A stretch of DNA of 64,000 bases. Source: Streptomyces fragilis (GTDB lineage Bacteria > Actinomycetota > Actinomycetes > Streptomycetales > Streptomycetaceae). A program made the translations under genes and the position numbers. The stretch lies in NCBI RefSeq assembly GCF_003112515.1, contig NZ_BEVZ01000004.1, positions 62,001-126,000 on the forward strand, given 5' to 3'. Below, piece by piece: positions 43,585-51,909 of this stretch (the stretch's first letter is position 1; every line of letters begins with the position of its first letter). Below the pieces are notes generated by a model that saw only the letters and a program-made list of their open reading frames with translations, did no database searches and was not told the origin of the DNA.

Positions 43585-43832
43585 CTAGGCGATTTCCGGC
43601 TCAAGGGTCTCCGGCCCGGCAGGGGGACCTGCGCCGAGCAGCCTGAGCAGCGGCCCGGCGAGTCCCGTGGGGTACACCGTCTCATGCGACCGCCCGAGTT
43701 CCCCACACGTCCGCCACCGCGCTTGCGCGAAAGTCGCCCGCTCCAGGGTGGTCCCGCGCCGCATCGAGCCTGACCAGGCAGTACCGCTCGTCGCTGTCCC
43801 GCAGGCGCGGGCGCACGGACCCGCGGAGGACC
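43585..43832 (-). pseudogene. Remnant of a NUDIX hydrolase gene
   Basis: Only the C-terminal half of a MutT/NUDIX-type protein remains and it is frameshifted. From 43832 the minus strand reads PPVLRGS...SDERYCLVRLDA, like the usual VLWRR...DEWYYLARTT part. About 43765 the matching text continues in another frame: TTLERATFAQARW, then HETVYPTGLAGPLLRLLG and a stop at 43585. The upstream half with the NUDIX box is gone; the remnant abuts the signal peptidase stop at 43840. A MutT-like gene is normally found here, downstream of sipZ in Streptomyces. A 59-residue open frame from ATG 43764 exists but is unlikely to be functional. Confidence 0.68.
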
Positions 43833-43839
43833 GGGGGTC

Positions 43840-44634
43840 TCAGCGACCGGCCGGGGCCGTTCCCCGCCGCCGGGCCAGCAGACCCGCCACCGGCCCGTAG
43901 GCGGCCCCTGCGAAGATCATCAGCGCTCCGGCCGCCACCAGGGTCACCTGGGTCGTCAGCGGTCCCGCCGGGGTGGGTTCGCCGCCGAGCACCCGGAAGC
44001 CGGTGGCGGGCTCGAGCATGCCCTTCATCGGCCACACCACGGCGTCCACCCGTCCCTTGACCGCGCTGCGGGAGACCGTGCCCGCCCCCTTCTCCATGAG
44101 GTGGGCGGTGGAGTCGAGGGAGCCGCTGCGGTCGTCGCCCAGCAGGAACAGCCTGCCCTTCGGCACGGTGACCTCGGAGAAGGACGCCGTGGTCGCGAAC
44201 GGGTCGTCGCGGGTGTAGGGCTCGTCGATCCGCCGGCCGTTCACCTTGAGACCTCCGTCGGAGCAGCAGGCGACGGTGTCGCCGCCGACCGCCACCACGC
44301 GCTTGACGAGGGGGGCGTCCGCCCACGACTTCTGATCGAAGACGACGACGTCGCCGCGCCGCACCTCCGAGCCGTCCACCCGTTGGGCGAGCACCCGGTC
44401 ACCGGCGCCGATGGTCGGGTGCATGGACAGCGTGGGGACGGTGAACGGCACGTACATCAGCGCGGCCCAGCCGAAGCCGCCGAGGAACAGCAGCGTGCCC
44501 AGCGCGACCACCAGGCCCGAGAGCCGATGTCCGAGCCGGCTGCCGGCGGGGGTGCCGGCCGGAGTGGCGTTCGGGGCGGCGACGCCCTCGCCGCTGCTCG
44601 CCGCGGCCGTGTCGGTCCTGCTCTCACTGCCCAT
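43840..44634 (-). CDS. sipZ: Type I signal peptidase (SipZ-like)
   Basis: Membrane-bound Ser/Lys peptidase of 264 residues that cleaves Sec and Tat signal peptides. The first helix is LVVALGTLLFLGGFGWAAL; the nucleophile is in VPTLSMHPT, the lysine in PLVKRVVAVGGD, and the box LLGDDRSGSLDS follows. Unlike its three neighbours it has a second hydrophobic segment at the C-terminus (VTLVAAGALMIFAGAAY). The ATG at 44634 opens MGSESRTD. It is separated from sipY by a repeat-rich gap and a strong terminator, which fits the description of sipZ as the first gene of its own operon. Confidence 0.88.
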   Translation of the reverse strand: MGSESRTDTAAASSGEGVAAPNATPAGTPAGSRLGHRLSGLVVALGTLLFLGGFGWAALMYVPFTVPTLSMHPTIGAGDRVLAQRVDGSEVRRGDVVVFDQKSWADAPLVKRVVAVGGDTVACCSDGGLKVNGRRIDEPYTRDDPFATTASFSEVTVPKGRLFLLGDDRSGSLDSTAHLMEKGAGTVSRSAVKGRVDAVVWPMKGMLEPATGFRVLGGEPTPAGPLTTQVTLVAAGALMIFAGAAYGPVAGLLARRRGTAPAGR

Positions 44635-44760
44635 GGCCCCGCACCCTACCCGGCGGTACGGGAACTGGTCAGCCCCTGACGACCGGCTCCCCACACGGTC
44701 TCCTCACACCCGACGGCCGCCGCACGGTCCCGGACCGGGGCACCGCCGGGGCGAACGGGG

Positions 44761-44926
44761 CCCGCACCCCGGTCCGGTAACCGGGCACCGCCCGGGAGGA
44801 CCCACCCGCACACCGGTCCCGTACCGGACACCGCCCCGGCAGACCCACCCGCACACCGGTCCCGTAACGAGGCACCGCCCCGGCGCACCCGCCCGCACAC
44901 CGGTCCCGTAACGAGGCACGGCCCGC
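44761..44926. repeat. 44-bp tandem repeat, about four copies
   Basis: Four units start at 44761, 44805, 44848 and 44892 with the shared text CCCGCACACCGGTCCCGTA (the first copy diverged). Unit length is 43-44 bases, so it is not a coding repeat. The last copy runs into the left arm of the sipY terminator. Confidence 0.85.
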
Positions 44927-44954
44927 TCCTCCGTGGGCGGAGGAGCGGGCCGTG
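44917..44954 (-). terminator. 16-bp stem terminator after sipY
   Basis: CACGGCCCGCTCCTCC (44917-44932) and its complement (44939-44954) pair perfectly around GTGGGC, 41 bases past the sipY stop. It closes the sipW-sipX-sipY operon. Confidence 0.82.
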
Positions 44955-44995
44955 ACGGCGTCGAGGCGCAGGACCGCGGGGCGCGTGGCCCCTGC

Positions 44996-45751
44996 CTACT
45001 TGTTCAGGGCGGGCTGGTCGAAGGTCTCCGGCACCGGCAGGGTGCCCCAGCGGTCGATCGGCCACGCCTTCACCACGGCGCGTCCGACGACGTCGTCCAC
45101 CGGGACCATGCCGTTGTGGGCGTCTTCCTGGTTGTAGCGGGAGTCCTTGCTGTTCTGGCGGTGGTCGCCCATCACCCACAGGTAGCCCTCGGGCACCTTG
45201 ACCTTGAACTGCCCGGCGTCGTCGTCGCTGCAGGGGGTGTTGCCCGGGAAGACGTACGGCTCGTCGAGGGCGACGCCGTTGACGACGACCTTGCCGGTGC
45301 CGCGGCACTCGACGGTGTCCCCACCGACGCCGATCACGCGCTTGATCAGGTCGCGCTCCTCCGAGGAGGGCATCAGACCGACCCAGGTGAGCACCTTCTG
45401 GAAGGCGTTGGGCTCCTCCACGGGCTGGCCCGCGAGCCAGTTGTCCGGATCGTGGAAGACGATGACCTCGCCGCGCTCTGGCTCGGCGCCGAACCACGGG
45501 GTGAGCTTGTCGACCAGGACCCGGTCACCGCGCTGCAGCGTGTTCTGCATGGAGTCCGAGGGGATGGAGAACGCCTGCAGCAGGAACGTCTTGATCACCA
45601 GTGCCAGGACCAGCGCGATCACGACCAGCAGCGGCAGCTCCTTCCAGAACGACCGCACCTGCTGGTTCGAGGAGCCGCGCCGCGCCCCCTGGCCGCCGTC
45701 CTCTCCCGGACCCGGCCCGCCGGAACCTTCGGGGTCACTGCCGTGCGTCAC
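44996..45751 (-). CDS. sipY: Type I signal peptidase (SipY-like)
   Basis: Membrane peptidase of 251 residues. One N-terminal helix (LPLLVVIALVLALVIKTFLL), the nucleophile in SIPSDSMQNTL, the lysine in DLIKRVIGVGGDTVE, and the box GDHRQNSKDSR. The GTG at 45751 is chosen for its ribosome site (AAGGTGAGGAC just upstream); the frame stays open to 45985, which would add a disordered 78-residue leader. It is the third gene after sipW and sipX with a 260-bp gap before it. Confidence 0.88.
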   Translation of the reverse strand: MTHGSDPEGSGGPGPGEDGGQGARRGSSNQQVRSFWKELPLLVVIALVLALVIKTFLLQAFSIPSDSMQNTLQRGDRVLVDKLTPWFGAEPERGEVIVFHDPDNWLAGQPVEEPNAFQKVLTWVGLMPSSEERDLIKRVIGVGGDTVECRGTGKVVVNGVALDEPYVFPGNTPCSDDDAGQFKVKVPEGYLWVMGDHRQNSKDSRYNQEDAHNGMVPVDDVVGRAVVKAWPIDRWGTLPVPETFDQPALNK

Positions 45752-46011
45752 GTCCTCACCTTCCTGCGGGCCGGGTTCGGGAGACCGCCTCCGCCATCCG
45801 TCGCCGCCACCGGAGCGCGCGCCAACCGCCGCATCCCCCACACCGAACTCCTCACTCCGTACCGCCGCCCGCCCGCTGCCCGGCGCGGGCCACCACTCCC
45901 TTAACGAGCGGGAGTTCCCCAGGGCTCGGTGGTCCGGTAAATCCGTCCACCGCCTCGGCCGACCGCCTGCCCGGGGTGCTGCCACCCTATGCGAGCCCGG
46001 CCGCCCGGCGG

Positions 46012-46818
46012 CTACCCCCCGTCGTCGCCGGGTGCCCGCGGGCCGGGGACGGACGAGAAGGCGTCCGGCGCGGTCAGGCGCCCCCAGTGCCCCACCGGCC
46101 AGGCCACCGCCACCGCCCGGCCCACCACGAGATCCTCCGCGACGGCCCCGCCGTACGGTCCGTCACGGTGCTCGCGGGAGTCGGCCGAGCGCGACCGGTG
46201 GTCGCCCATCACCCACAGGGTCCCCTCAGGGACCGTCACCTCGAACGGCATCGCGGACGGATCATCACCCGGGTGGAGGTAGTCCTCGTCGAGCGGGGTT
46301 CCGTTCACGGTCATCCTGCCCTCGGCGTCGCAGCAGACCACGTGGTCACCGCCGACCCCCACGACCCGCTTGATCAGGTCCTGTTCGTCGGCCGACGGCA
46401 GCACGCCCACGAAGGCGAGCCCGTCCTTGATCCGCCGGGTCACCGTCGAATCGTCGCTGAGCGCGGCCACCTCCTCGTGACCCAGCCAGCCGCCCGGGTC
46501 ACGGAAGACCACGACGTCGCCCCGCTCCGGTGTCGACCCGAACCACGGGGACAGCTTGTCCACGATCACCCGGTCGCCGATCCGGATCGTCTGCTCCATC
46601 GACCCGGAGGGGATCACGAAGGCCTGGAACAGGAAGGTCTTCAGCAGCAGCGCGATCAGCAGCGCCACGCCGCCCAGCAGGGGTATCTCCTTCAGCAGGG
46701 CCCGCCGGCGGCGGCGCTGCACCCGGCGGCGCAGCCTGCGTCGTTCGGCGCGCCCCGGCGGGGGTCCGGCGGTCTCCGGCCCCTCTCCCGCTCCCCGCGT
46801 GCGTCCCCGCCTACCCAT
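46012..46818 (-). CDS. sipX: Type I signal peptidase (SipX-like)
   Basis: Membrane peptidase of 268 residues. A strongly basic Arg-rich N-terminus of about 40 residues precedes the helix (LLGGVALLIALLLKTFLF). Nucleophile region VIPSGSMEQTI, lysine region DLIKRVVGVGGDHVV and GDHRSRSADSREH are all present. The ATG at 46818 overlaps the end of sipW by eight bases. The three active-site regions are close to those of SipY, pointing to duplication. Confidence 0.88.
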   Translation of the reverse strand: MGRRGRTRGAGEGPETAGPPPGRAERRRLRRRVQRRRRRALLKEIPLLGGVALLIALLLKTFLFQAFVIPSGSMEQTIRIGDRVIVDKLSPWFGSTPERGDVVVFRDPGGWLGHEEVAALSDDSTVTRRIKDGLAFVGVLPSADEQDLIKRVVGVGGDHVVCCDAEGRMTVNGTPLDEDYLHPGDDPSAMPFEVTVPEGTLWVMGDHRSRSADSREHRDGPYGGAVAEDLVVGRAVAVAWPVGHWGRLTAPDAFSSVPGPRAPGDDGG

Positions 46819-47713
46819 GGGCCCCCTCCGCCTCGGGCACGCCGGCATAGGCGCCGGACGGTTCGATCCGCGTCCACCGGCCGGCCGGCCAAAGGATCCA
46901 GTCGGCCCGCCCGGTGACGTCCTCCACGGGCACCATGCCCCCGCCCGGTGAGCCCAGGTGGTCCCGGGAGTCGCGGGAGGCTGCGCGGTGGTCGCCGAGC
47001 AGGAAGAGTCGTCCGGCGGGCACCACCACGTCGAACGGCACCGCCGACGGGGCGTCGCCGGCCAGGAACGGCGACTCGTCCACCGCGCGCCCGTTGACCC
47101 GCAGCCGGCCGTCGCGGTCGCAGCAGACCACGCGGTCGCCGCCCACCCCGGCCACGCGCTTGACGAAGTAGCCCGCGCCGAACCGCTCGCCGCCCTCGAA
47201 GACCACCACGTCCCCGCGGGCGGGTCCGTCACCGAAGCGGTAGGCCAGCTTGTTCACCAGGACCCGGTCACCGGCCCGCAGGGCGGGCTCCATGGAGGAG
47301 CTGGGGATCCGGAAGGGCTGGGCGACGAACAGCGTGACCACCAGGAGGAAGACCAGGCAGGCCCCCACGGTCAGCGTGAGGCTCCCCCCGGGCAGCCAGT
47401 CCCGGAACCCGCCCCGCCCGTCCGCGCCGCCCTCGTCATCACCGTCCCCGCGTAGGTCCGCGGCACCACCCTCGGCGCTCTCGGCACCCTCGCAGGCCTC
47501 GCCGGCCCCGGCACCCTCGCCGGCCCCGGCACCCTCGCCGGCCTCGGCACGGTCGCCGTCACCGGCGCCGCCCCCGGTCTCCGGGCCGCCGCGCCTCGCT
47601 CCCCGGAGAACAGCGAAGCGCGACCGCGCCTCCCCGTCCCGCGGCCGAGGGGAGTCCTCGGACGCGGTCGGGAAGGAGCCGTCGCGCTCCTGGTGCTGAG
47701 CTTCGGTGTCCAT
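46811..47713 (-). CDS. sipW: Type I signal peptidase (SipW-like) with long N-terminal linker
   Basis: Membrane peptidase of 300 residues. The first 105 residues are hydrophilic and acidic, with an AGEGAGAGEGAGAGE tandem repeat that comes from an 18-bp DNA repeat. A helix follows (SLTLTVGACLVFLLVVTLFV), then the nucleophile in RIPSSSMEPAL, the lysine in YFVKRVAGVGGDRVV and GDHRAASRDSRDH. The ATG at 47713 opens MDTEAQHQERD. It is the first gene of the signal peptidase operon and lies 45 bases after rplS. Confidence 0.88.
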   Translation of the reverse strand: MDTEAQHQERDGSFPTASEDSPRPRDGEARSRFAVLRGARRGGPETGGGAGDGDRAEAGEGAGAGEGAGAGEACEGAESAEGGAADLRGDGDDEGGADGRGGFRDWLPGGSLTLTVGACLVFLLVVTLFVAQPFRIPSSSMEPALRAGDRVLVNKLAYRFGDGPARGDVVVFEGGERFGAGYFVKRVAGVGGDRVVCCDRDGRLRVNGRAVDESPFLAGDAPSAVPFDVVVPAGRLFLLGDHRAASRDSRDHLGSPGGGMVPVEDVTGRADWILWPAGRWTRIEPSGAYAGVPEAEGAHG

Positions 47714-47758
47714 AGGGGGCAGATGCTATCCGGCCCCCGCTGGAACACCCGCGCGAGC

Positions 47759-48109
47759 TCAGTTGTCGCGCTTCTCCTTGATCTTCGCCGCCTTGCCGCG
47801 CAGCTCGCGCAGGTAGTACAGCTTGGCGCGACGCACGTCACCGCGGGTGACCAGCTCGATCTTCTCGACGATCGGGGTGTGCACCGGGAAGGTGCGCTCG
47901 ACGCCGACGGAGAACGAGACCTTGCGGACCGTGAAGGTCTCGCGGACACCGGCGCCCTGGCGGCGGATGACGACGCCCTTGAACTGCTGCACACGAGAGC
48001 GGTTGCCCTCGATGACGCGGACGTGGACGTTGACGGTGTCACCCGGGCGGAAGGCCGGGATGTCGCTGCGCAGCGACGCGGCGTCGACGGAGTCGAGCAG
48101 GTGAGACAT
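47759..48109 (-). CDS. rplS: Large ribosomal subunit protein L19
   Basis: Ribosomal protein of 116 residues at the 30S-50S interface. Whole-length match to L19: [58 protein letters not shown] and [18 protein letters not shown]. The ATG at 48109 gives the standard start; the open frame to 48136 is not used. It follows trmD in the usual order. Confidence 0.96.
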   Translation of the reverse strand: MSHLLDSVDAASLRSDIPAFRPGDTVNVHVRVIEGNRSRVQQFKGVVIRRQGAGVRETFTVRKVSFSVGVERTFPVHTPIVEKIELVTRGDVRRAKLYYLRELRGKAAKIKEKRDN

Positions 48110-48245
48110 TTCGTCTGCTTTCTTCGCTGATGCCACAGGTCATCAACGGGAGCTAGGTTTCATCGGAAGAACGTCGCCGTGACCGGGACGCCGCGTCGTG
48201 TCCCCCTGTGGCAGGGGCGCGGACCGGGCCACACACAACAGCGGC

Positions 48246-49079
48246 CTATTCTTCCACGTCTTCGACGCGTCGCCAAAACCGCCCGTGACGTCCGGCCTCG
48301 GGGTCGGGAGCCCAGCCGAGGATGGAGAGCATCTCGCGGTCCTTCTTGTCGAAGGCCTCGGGGGCCGTGCGCTCGATCAGGTCGGGCCGGTGGGCGGTGG
48401 TGCGGCGCAGCGCCTCGTCGCGGCGCCAGCGGGCGATCTTCCCGTGGTGGCCGCTCAGCAGCACCTCGGGAATCCCACGGCCCCGCCAGACGGGCGGCTT
48501 GGTGTGGACCGGCCCCTCCAGCAGGTTGGCCATGGCGCCCGGGGCGAAGGAGTCGTCCCGGTGCGACTCGGCATTGCCGAGCACGCCGGGCAGCAGACGG
48601 GCCACCGCCTCGGTGATCACCAGGACGGCGGCCTCGCCGCCGGCCAGCACGTAGTCGCCGATGGAGACCTCGTACACCGGCATGCGGGTGGCGTACTCGT
48701 CGATCACCCGGCGGTCGATGCCCTCGTAGCGGGCCGGGGTGAAGACCAGCCAGGGCCTGGAGGAGAGCTCCACGGCCAGTTCCTGGGTGAACGGGCGGCC
48801 GCTGGGCGTCGGCACGACCAGTGCGGGTGCGCCGGCGCCCGCCTCGTAGCCGTCCGCGAGGACCTCGTCGAGGGCCTCGCCCCACGGCTCGGTCTTCATG
48901 ACCATGCCGGGGCCGCCGCCGTAGGGGGTGTCGTCGACGGTGTTGTGCCGGTCGTGGGTCCAGTCCCGCAGGTCGTGGACGCCGACGTCGAGCAGCCCGC
49001 GGGTGCGCGCCTTGCCCACCAGGGAGACGTTCAGCGGTTCCAGGTACTCCGGGAAGATGGTGACGACGTCGAGACGCAT
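48246..49079 (-). CDS. trmD: tRNA (guanine-N1)-methyltransferase
   Basis: SPOUT-class enzyme of 277 residues that methylates G37 of tRNAs. Knot residues are visible in YEGIDRRVIDEYA and SIGDYVLAGGEAAVLV, with LLEGPVHTKP and the end GRFWRRVEDVEE. It starts [13 protein letters not shown] with an ATG at 49079 that shares one base with the rimM stop, so the two are coupled. Confidence 0.96.
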   Translation of the reverse strand: MRLDVVTIFPEYLEPLNVSLVGKARTRGLLDVGVHDLRDWTHDRHNTVDDTPYGGGPGMVMKTEPWGEALDEVLADGYEAGAGAPALVVPTPSGRPFTQELAVELSSRPWLVFTPARYEGIDRRVIDEYATRMPVYEVSIGDYVLAGGEAAVLVITEAVARLLPGVLGNAESHRDDSFAPGAMANLLEGPVHTKPPVWRGRGIPEVLLSGHHGKIARWRRDEALRRTTAHRPDLIERTAPEAFDKKDREMLSILGWAPDPEAGRHGRFWRRVEDVEE

Positions 49080-49720
49080 CAGCCCTGGTCCCGCTTCGTC
49101 CCGGCGCCGTCCGTCTCCCCGCCGCCGGCCGTCTCCCCGCCGTCGGCCGCCGGCTGGTCGCCGGACGCCTGCTCCCCGGCCGCCGCGTCGCGGGCGGAGG
49201 CGATCTCGGCGCGGTCGTCGATCAGGCCGGGCGGCGGGTCGATGACGGCCCGCTGCTCCTCGATGTCGATCTCCACGACGATCTCCTGGACGAACGGCAC
49301 GTAGACCTCGCTGCCGTCCGGACGCTCGACCACGAACAGGTCCTGCGAGGGCAGGTGGGAGATCTCGGTGATCCGGCCCACCTCCTGGCCGTCGACGGTC
49401 ACCACGTCCAGGTCCATCAGCTGGTGGTCGTAGTACTCGTCCTCCTCCTCGGGCAGCTCCGCGGGGTCGACGTCCGCGATGAGGAGGGTGTTGCGCAGCG
49501 CCTCGGCACCGGTGCGGTCCCGGACGCCCTCGAAGCGCAGCAGCAGCCGGCCGCTGTGCACCCGTCCCGCCTCGATGGTCAGCGGACCGACCGAGGCCGG
49601 GTCGGTGGCCAGGACGGCGCCGGGCGCGAGCCGCAGCTCCGGCTCGTCGGTACGTACCTCGACGGTGACGTCGCCCTTGATGCCGTGGGCGCGGCCGATC
49701 CGTGCGACTACCAGCTGCAC
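49079..49720 (-). CDS. rimM: Ribosome maturation factor RimM
   Basis: Assembly factor for the 30S subunit, 213 residues. The N-terminal beta-barrel is seen in [19 protein letters not shown] and the PRC-barrel in [20 protein letters not shown]. The C-terminal 40 residues are a disordered Ala/Gly/Glu-rich tail. GTG at 49720 starts [13 protein letters not shown]. The rpsP-khpA pair lies upstream, separated by a terminator-like hairpin. Confidence 0.95.
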   Translation of the reverse strand: MQLVVARIGRAHGIKGDVTVEVRTDEPELRLAPGAVLATDPASVGPLTIEAGRVHSGRLLLRFEGVRDRTGAEALRNTLLIADVDPAELPEEEDEYYDHQLMDLDVVTVDGQEVGRITEISHLPSQDLFVVERPDGSEVYVPFVQEIVVEIDIEEQRAVIDPPPGLIDDRAEIASARDAAAGEQASGDQPAADGGETAGGGETDGAGTKRDQG

Positions 49721-49788
49721 TGTGCTTGCTCTCCTGGTCGGAACTGCGGGTGACGGACCGCGGTCGGGGACTGCGGTGGGGAACGACG

Positions 49789-49826
49789 TCGGGCCGGGGA
49801 CGGCTCTGAGGCCGTCCCCGGCCCGA
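49789..49826 (-). terminator. 16-bp stem between the khpA-like gene and rimM
   Basis: TCGGGCCGGGGACGGC (49789-49804) and its complement (49811-49826) pair perfectly around TCTGAG, 17 bases after the khpA-like stop. It may reduce read-through from rpsP into rimM-trmD. Confidence 0.78.
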
Positions 49827-49842
49827 GCCGGTGTTGCGTGTG

Positions 49843-50082
49843 TCAGCGGACGTCGTCCACGTCGACCAGGTCGACGCGGACGCCGCGGCCGCCGATGGCG
49901 CCCACGACGGTTCGCAGGGCGCGAGCGGTGCGGCCGTTGCGGCCGATCACCTTGCCGAGGTCGTCCGGGTGGACCCGGACCTCGAGCACGCGCCCGCGAC
50001 GCAGGTCGCGGGAGGCGACCTGCACATCGTCAGGGTTGTCGACGATGCCCTTCACGAGGTGCTCGAGAGCCTCCTCGAGCAT
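49843..50082 (-). CDS. KH-domain RNA-binding protein (KhpA-like)
   Basis: A 79-residue RNA-binding protein of the KhpA/YlqC family. It is a single KH domain with the GxxG loop as [10 protein letters not shown] within LGKVIGRNG. It begins [18 protein letters not shown]. The ATG at 50082 is two bases after the rpsP stop. Members pair with a second KH protein in small-RNA binding and cell-size control in other bacteria; that has not been read from this sequence. Confidence 0.93.
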   Translation of the reverse strand: MLEEALEHLVKGIVDNPDDVQVASRDLRRGRVLEVRVHPDDLGKVIGRNGRTARALRTVVGAIGGRGVRVDLVDVDDVR

Positions 50083-50084
50083 GC

Positions 50085-50513
50085 TCAGGCCTCGGTCGAC
50101 TCAGCCGGAGCGGACTCGGCGGCGGCCTCGTCCTTCTTCTCGGCCTTCTTCTTCTGGGTGATGGCCTCGCCCTTGCCCTCGTCCTCGCCACCGAGCGCCT
50201 CGAAGGACGGACGGGCCGGCTTCTCGGCGCGCTGCAGCAGCGGCGCGGGGGCGGGCTCGCCCTTGAACTTCTGCCAGTCGCCGGTCTTCTTGAGGATGGC
50301 GAGAACCGGCTCGGTCGGCTGGGCGCCGACGGAGAGCCAGTACGCGACACGCTCGGCGTCGACCTCCATCACCGACGGGTTGTACGTCGGGTGGTACTTG
50401 CCGATCTCCTCGATCGCCCGGCCGTCACGGCGGGTACGGCTGTCGGCGACGACGATGCGGTAGTGAGGCGAACGGATCTTGCCCAGACGCTTCAGCTTGA
50501 TCTTGACTGCCAC
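50085..50513 (-). CDS. rpsP: Small ribosomal subunit protein S16
   Basis: Ribosomal protein of 142 residues. The core is the first 80 residues ([37 protein letters not shown]). The C-terminal 55 residues are an acidic Lys/Ala/Glu-rich tail found in actinobacterial S16. The ATG at 50513 has a GGAG site. It is the first gene of rpsP-khpA-rimM-trmD-rplS. Confidence 0.96.
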   Translation of the reverse strand: MAVKIKLKRLGKIRSPHYRIVVADSRTRRDGRAIEEIGKYHPTYNPSVMEVDAERVAYWLSVGAQPTEPVLAILKKTGDWQKFKGEPAPAPLLQRAEKPARPSFEALGGEDEGKGEAITQKKKAEKKDEAAAESAPAESTEA

Positions 50514-50692
50514 GGGAGTGGAATCTCCTGGAATTGACGTGGTTGGGCGCGACGGGAAGCCGCGTGGGGTTGCGGCACCGAGTGCCCGATGGACGCGTCA
50601 GCCGGAGGAGAGAGGGGTCCTGTGCGACTGTCGAGTACAGCTGGCCATTCTGCCATATGACCGACCCCGGATCCGAACGGGGGCGTACGGGG

Positions 50693-50735
50693 CCCGCGCG
50701 GGGCCGGCGTCCACGATGCGCCGGCTCCGCGCGGG
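50693..50735 (-). terminator. 17-bp stem terminator after the SprT-like gene
   Basis: CCCGCGCGGGGCCGGCG (50693-50709) pairs with CGCCGGCTCCGCGCGGG (50719-50735), one G-U pair, loop of nine, 13 bases past the stop of the SprT-like gene. It separates that gene from rpsP. Confidence 0.8.
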
Positions 50736-50747
50736 ACCCGCGCCACC

Positions 50748-51347
50748 TCAGCTCGCCGCGGCGAGCGGCTCGGGCTCGGGGATCCTGAAGGGCTTCCCGC
50801 AGCCCCCGCAGACGATGGGCGCCTGCGCCAGGACGGACGGAACGACGCGCACGTTGCGACCGCAGTCGCAGACGGCCTTGACCCGCACACCTCCCCCCGA
50901 CGACCCGTGACGGGCCGCGGGTCCCCGGAAGGTGCCGGCCGTGTCCGACGCCACGGCCGCGTTGTGCGCCTTGAGCGCGCGCTGCAGCCGTTCGATCGTG
51001 GGCCGGTACCGGCGCTTGGCCTCGGGCTTGAGCGTGACCAGCGAGAAGCCGCTGCTGGGATGCGGCTCCTCGGAGTGATCGAGCCCGAGCTCCTCGGCGA
51101 TCGCCAGGAACCTGCGGTTGTGGTAGCGGCCGGCCCGGGACGTGTCGCGAATGCCCCGGGCGGCGGCGATGCCGTGGACTGCCTCATGGAGGAGTCGCTC
51201 GAAGGAGAGTTCGTGTCCACAGGCGGACGACGACTCCCCGATCAGTGATTCGGGCGCGGCCAGGTCAGGCAGCTCGGGATGGTGCCGTTGAATGTCGGCC
51301 CATGCCTGTGCCAGCTCGGCGGCGAGAACTGGTGGTGTCGTGCTCAC
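50748..51347 (-). CDS. SprT-like zinc protein with C-terminal zinc ribbon
   Basis: A 199-residue protein with an HExxH motif (LLHEAVHGIAAARG) about residue 55 and a further conserved region RYHNRRFLAIAEELGL. The C-terminal part has four cysteines in CDCGRNVRV and CGGCGKPF, a zinc ribbon. This combination resembles SprT-like metalloprotease proteins, a family tied to DNA-protein crosslinks, but the core is short and may be only distantly related. The GTG at 51347 has no ribosome site; it overlaps the stop of a 16-codon open frame as GTGA. Cytosolic. Confidence 0.76.
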   Translation of the reverse strand: MSTTPPVLAAELAQAWADIQRHHPELPDLAAPESLIGESSSACGHELSFERLLHEAVHGIAAARGIRDTSRAGRYHNRRFLAIAEELGLDHSEEPHPSSGFSLVTLKPEAKRRYRPTIERLQRALKAHNAAVASDTAGTFRGPAARHGSSGGGVRVKAVCDCGRNVRVVPSVLAQAPIVCGGCGKPFRIPEPEPLAAAS

Positions 51348-51394
51348 GTAATGACAACGACGCCGCAGCCCTCCGTGTTCCTATTCCGGGGCAT
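51344..51394 (-). CDS. Possible 16-codon leader ORF
   Basis: ATG at 51394 opens MPRNRNTEGCGVVVIT and ends at TGA 51344, sharing GTGA with the start of the SprT-like gene. That gene has no ribosome site of its own, so translation from this leader could deliver ribosomes to it. The only support is the overlap; the start has just GAG before it. Confidence 0.38.
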   Translation of the reverse strand: MPRNRNTEGCGVVVIT

Positions 51395-51909
51395 CTCAAA
51401 TAATTTGCACGTACCCGTCAGTTCTCTCTGATGTGTCCGGACGAGGACGGGTGCGTTGATCTGCGCAGAAGGCCGACGTCTCACCACAAGCCGGTACGTA
51501 GTCACACGTACGTACAGGGCGGTACCCGGCGCACGGGGCTCGGCGTGCGCCCCGGCGCGCGTCACAGCTTGGCGGGATTACGACGTGATCGTGAGGTTAC
51601 ACCCCGTTAGGCCGAAGCCTGACGGCGGGTCCCGGTTCAAGAATCCTCACCCTTCATGACGCGGCACCCCCGTCTCCGGTTGCCCTCCGGGTTACCGGTA
51701 TGTGAAATCTCGCCTTATACGCCCGCATCCGGCAACGGGGTGTCCAGGCGCCCTGGACGGGACAGCGTCCTAGCAGTTACCTGGCATACGGGGGGAAGCC
51801 GGGGCACGGACGGGGGCGGCACGGCGCACGACGACGGCACGGACGGCACGGACGGCACGGACCGACGGACGGCCCGAAAGCGGCAACTCTTCGGCGATTG
51901 GGGCGCTAC
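51348..51909. other. Divergent gap between SprT-like and methyltransferase genes
   Basis: Apart from the possible leader ORF no gene is convincing. An AT-rich patch at 51393-51413 (around CAAATAATTTGCACG) may be a promoter. Three 9-bp copies of ACGGCACGG run from 51834 to 51860. A tRNA-like T-loop text near 51634 has no matching acceptor or anticodon arms. Confidence 0.45.

Larger units (their letters stand above)
44635..44995. other. Repeat-rich gap between sipY and sipZ
   Basis: No gene is supported; short open frames here translate into the repeat. The stretch holds a 44-bp tandem repeat and the sipY terminator, both listed separately. The sipZ promoter must lie here or within the repeats. 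Confidence 0.6.

Noticed and set aside
43562..43773. Plus-strand frame of 69 codons over the NUDIX remnant
   Set aside because: No ribosome site and no motifs; the minus strand explains the sequence better.
44755..44926. CRISPR or coding repeat in the sip gap
   Set aside because: Copies are 43-44 bases and contiguous, without unique spacers; the short frames are only translations of the repeat.
45752..45985. 78-residue upstream extension of SipY
   Set aside because: The frame is open, but the GTG at 45751 has a proper ribosome site and the extension looks disordered. It remains possible.
51600..51660. Possible tRNA because of a GGTTCAAGAATCC T-loop-like text
   Set aside because: The flanking bases do not form a T stem, and no acceptor, D or anticodon arm fits.
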